The translations under genes were made by a program, and so were the position numbers. A stretch of DNA of 5,584 nt, taken from assembly GCA_023256115.1 (NCBI GenBank), contig JAGDWU010000010.1:2973-8556 (forward strand). Reading direction: 5' to 3'. The notes below the pieces were generated by a model. It was not told the origin of the DNA. It saw only the letters and a program-made list of their open reading frames with translations, and did no database searches. This DNA comes from Candidatus Aenigmatarchaeota archaeon. GTDB lineage: Archaea; Aenigmatarchaeota; Aenigmatarchaeia; CG10238-14; SpSt-28. Below, piece by piece: positions 4,875-5,584 of this stretch. Positions within the stretch are counted from its first letter, which is position 1, and each line of letters opens with the position of its first letter.

Positions 4875-5567
4875 ATGCCTGAATTATTGCCAGAATATTT
4901 AGGATATGATAGAACAATTGCAGTATTTAGCCCAGATGGTAGATTGTTTCAAGTAGAATATGCAAAACAAGCAGCAAAGCAAGGGGCAACAATACTCGGA
5001 TTAATTTATAAAGATGGTGTTTTGATCGCAAGCTCTAAGGAAATAGATGATTTACAAGTTGCTAGCGAACATGAAAAAATTTTTATAATAGATGATCATA
5101 TTGCATTAGCTTATTGCGGTTTAGTGGGAGATGCTAGATATTTGACAAATTTAGCAAGAATTAGAGCACAAAATCATAGAATTACATATGATGAAGAAAT
5201 TGATGTTAGTGAATTAACAAGATTTTTGGCTGATAGAATTCAATATTCAACCATGTTCGGCGGTTTAAGACCTTTTGGTGTTATGCTATTAGTTGGTGGA
5301 ATAGATAAAAAAGGTAAACATATATTTGAATTAGACCCAAGCGGGGCATTTTATGGTTGGAAGGCACTAGCTTTAGGTAGGGGAAGTGAAGCAGCAATGA
5401 AAATTTTAAGACAGAAATATAAGGAAAATTTAGAAAGAGATAGTGCAATTAAATTGGCATTAGAAGTATTGAAAAAAGTTGAAAAAAATGTCATAATTGA
5501 AATTTTGCTAATAGAGGAAAAAATTAAAAAACTAACAGAAGCTGAAATAGAAAAATATTTAGAATAA
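4875..5567 (+). CDS. psmA: Proteasome subunit alpha (20S core particle)
   Basis: The 230-residue protein forms the outer rings and gate of the archaeal 20S proteasome. The N-terminal signature GYDRTIAVFSPDGRLFQVEYA lies at 10-30. Residues Y11, D12, P20 and Y29 match the cluster that stabilises the open gate in the Thermoplasma enzyme (Y8, D9, P17, Y26). K68 in EHEKIF matches the pocket lysine (K66) that accepts the HbYX tail of ATPase activators such as PAN. Further matches are GLVGDAR (82-88), FGGLRPFGV (128-136), DPSGAFYGWKALALG (154-168) and the C-terminal LTEAEIEKYLE. The usual S of the SGL-V-x-DAR motif is C81. The ATG is 5 nt after the rnp2 stop, and the start of the next gene follows 1 nt after its stop. 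Beta subunits and activators are not in the window. Confidence 0.97.
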   Translation: MPELLPEYLGYDRTIAVFSPDGRLFQVEYAKQAAKQGATILGLIYKDGVLIASSKEIDDLQVASEHEKIFIIDDHIALAYCGLVGDARYLTNLARIRAQNHRITYDEEIDVSELTRFLADRIQYSTMFGGLRPFGVMLLVGGIDKKGKHIFELDPSGAFYGWKALALGRGSEAAMKILRQKYKENLERDSAIKLALEVLKKVEKNVIIEILLIEEKIKKLTEAEIEKYLE

Positions 5568-5568
5568 A

Positions 5569-5584
5569 ATGGTAAGCATAGATA
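5569..5584 (+). CDS. Start of a downstream gene, probably SBDS ribosome maturation factor (truncated by window)
   Basis: An ATG follows the psmA stop after one base and opens with Met-Val-Ser-Ile-Asp before the window ends. Archaeal SBDS proteins commonly begin Met-Val-Ser-Leu/Ile-Asp/Glu, and SBDS directly follows psmA in many archaeal genomes, ahead of rrp4, rrp41 and rrp42. Five residues are too few for identification by themselves, so the call rests mainly on gene order. Confidence 0.5.

Overview
This is a very A+T-rich archaeal segment, densely packed with information-processing and protein quality-control genes. The archaeal assignment rests on a group II chaperonin (thermosome), ribosomal proteins eS19 and eL43, RNA polymerase subunit Rpo12 (RpoP), three archaeal/eukaryotic-type RNase P proteins, a proteasome alpha subunit and an archaeal SepF. 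Clear Shine-Dalgarno sequences are generally absent, and TATA-like boxes sit about 25-35 nt before the start codons, which fits leaderless or short-leader transcripts. Arginine is coded almost only by AGA/AGG, the tRNA does not encode CCA, and several proteins are short (PDCD5 68 aa, Rpo12 43 aa, Rnp1 98 aa). Together these suggest a streamlined, low-GC lineage, perhaps DPANN, but the window alone cannot fix the taxonomy.

Layout. Positions 1-480 (+) hold the coiled-coil C-terminus of an unidentified gene followed by sepF (cell division). Positions 522-2189 (+) encode the thermosome subunit behind its own TATA box, followed by a T-rich terminator. Positions 2190-2441 form a gene-free convergent gap with nested inverted repeats, an imperfect ~30-bp direct repeat pair and short tandem repeats; I recognise no RNA family there. 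Positions 2442-3410 (-) form a tight four-gene operon read eS19, PDCD5 family protein, eL43, Rpo12, with overlapping or nearly touching genes. The last gene, rpoP, is only 43 codons long and easy to miss. A tRNA-Pro(GGG) lies just upstream at 3453-3526 (-).

Positions 3552 to the right edge (+) hold rnp1 (Pop4/Rpp29), rnp3 (Rpp30), rnp2 (Pop5), psmA and the first five codons of what is probably the SBDS gene. This is the front part of the conserved archaeal RNase P/proteasome/exosome superoperon. eL43 and rpoP are often found in that same superoperon, but here they sit behind eS19-PDCD5 on the opposite strand.

Functionally, the right half joins tRNA maturation (RNase P) with protein turnover (20S proteasome) and ribosome maturation (SBDS). 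The minus-strand operon supplies ribosome and RNA polymerase parts, and the left part supplies protein folding and cell division. No mobile element, CRISPR array or foreign-looking gene was seen. The only unexplained stretch is the 2190-2441 gap.
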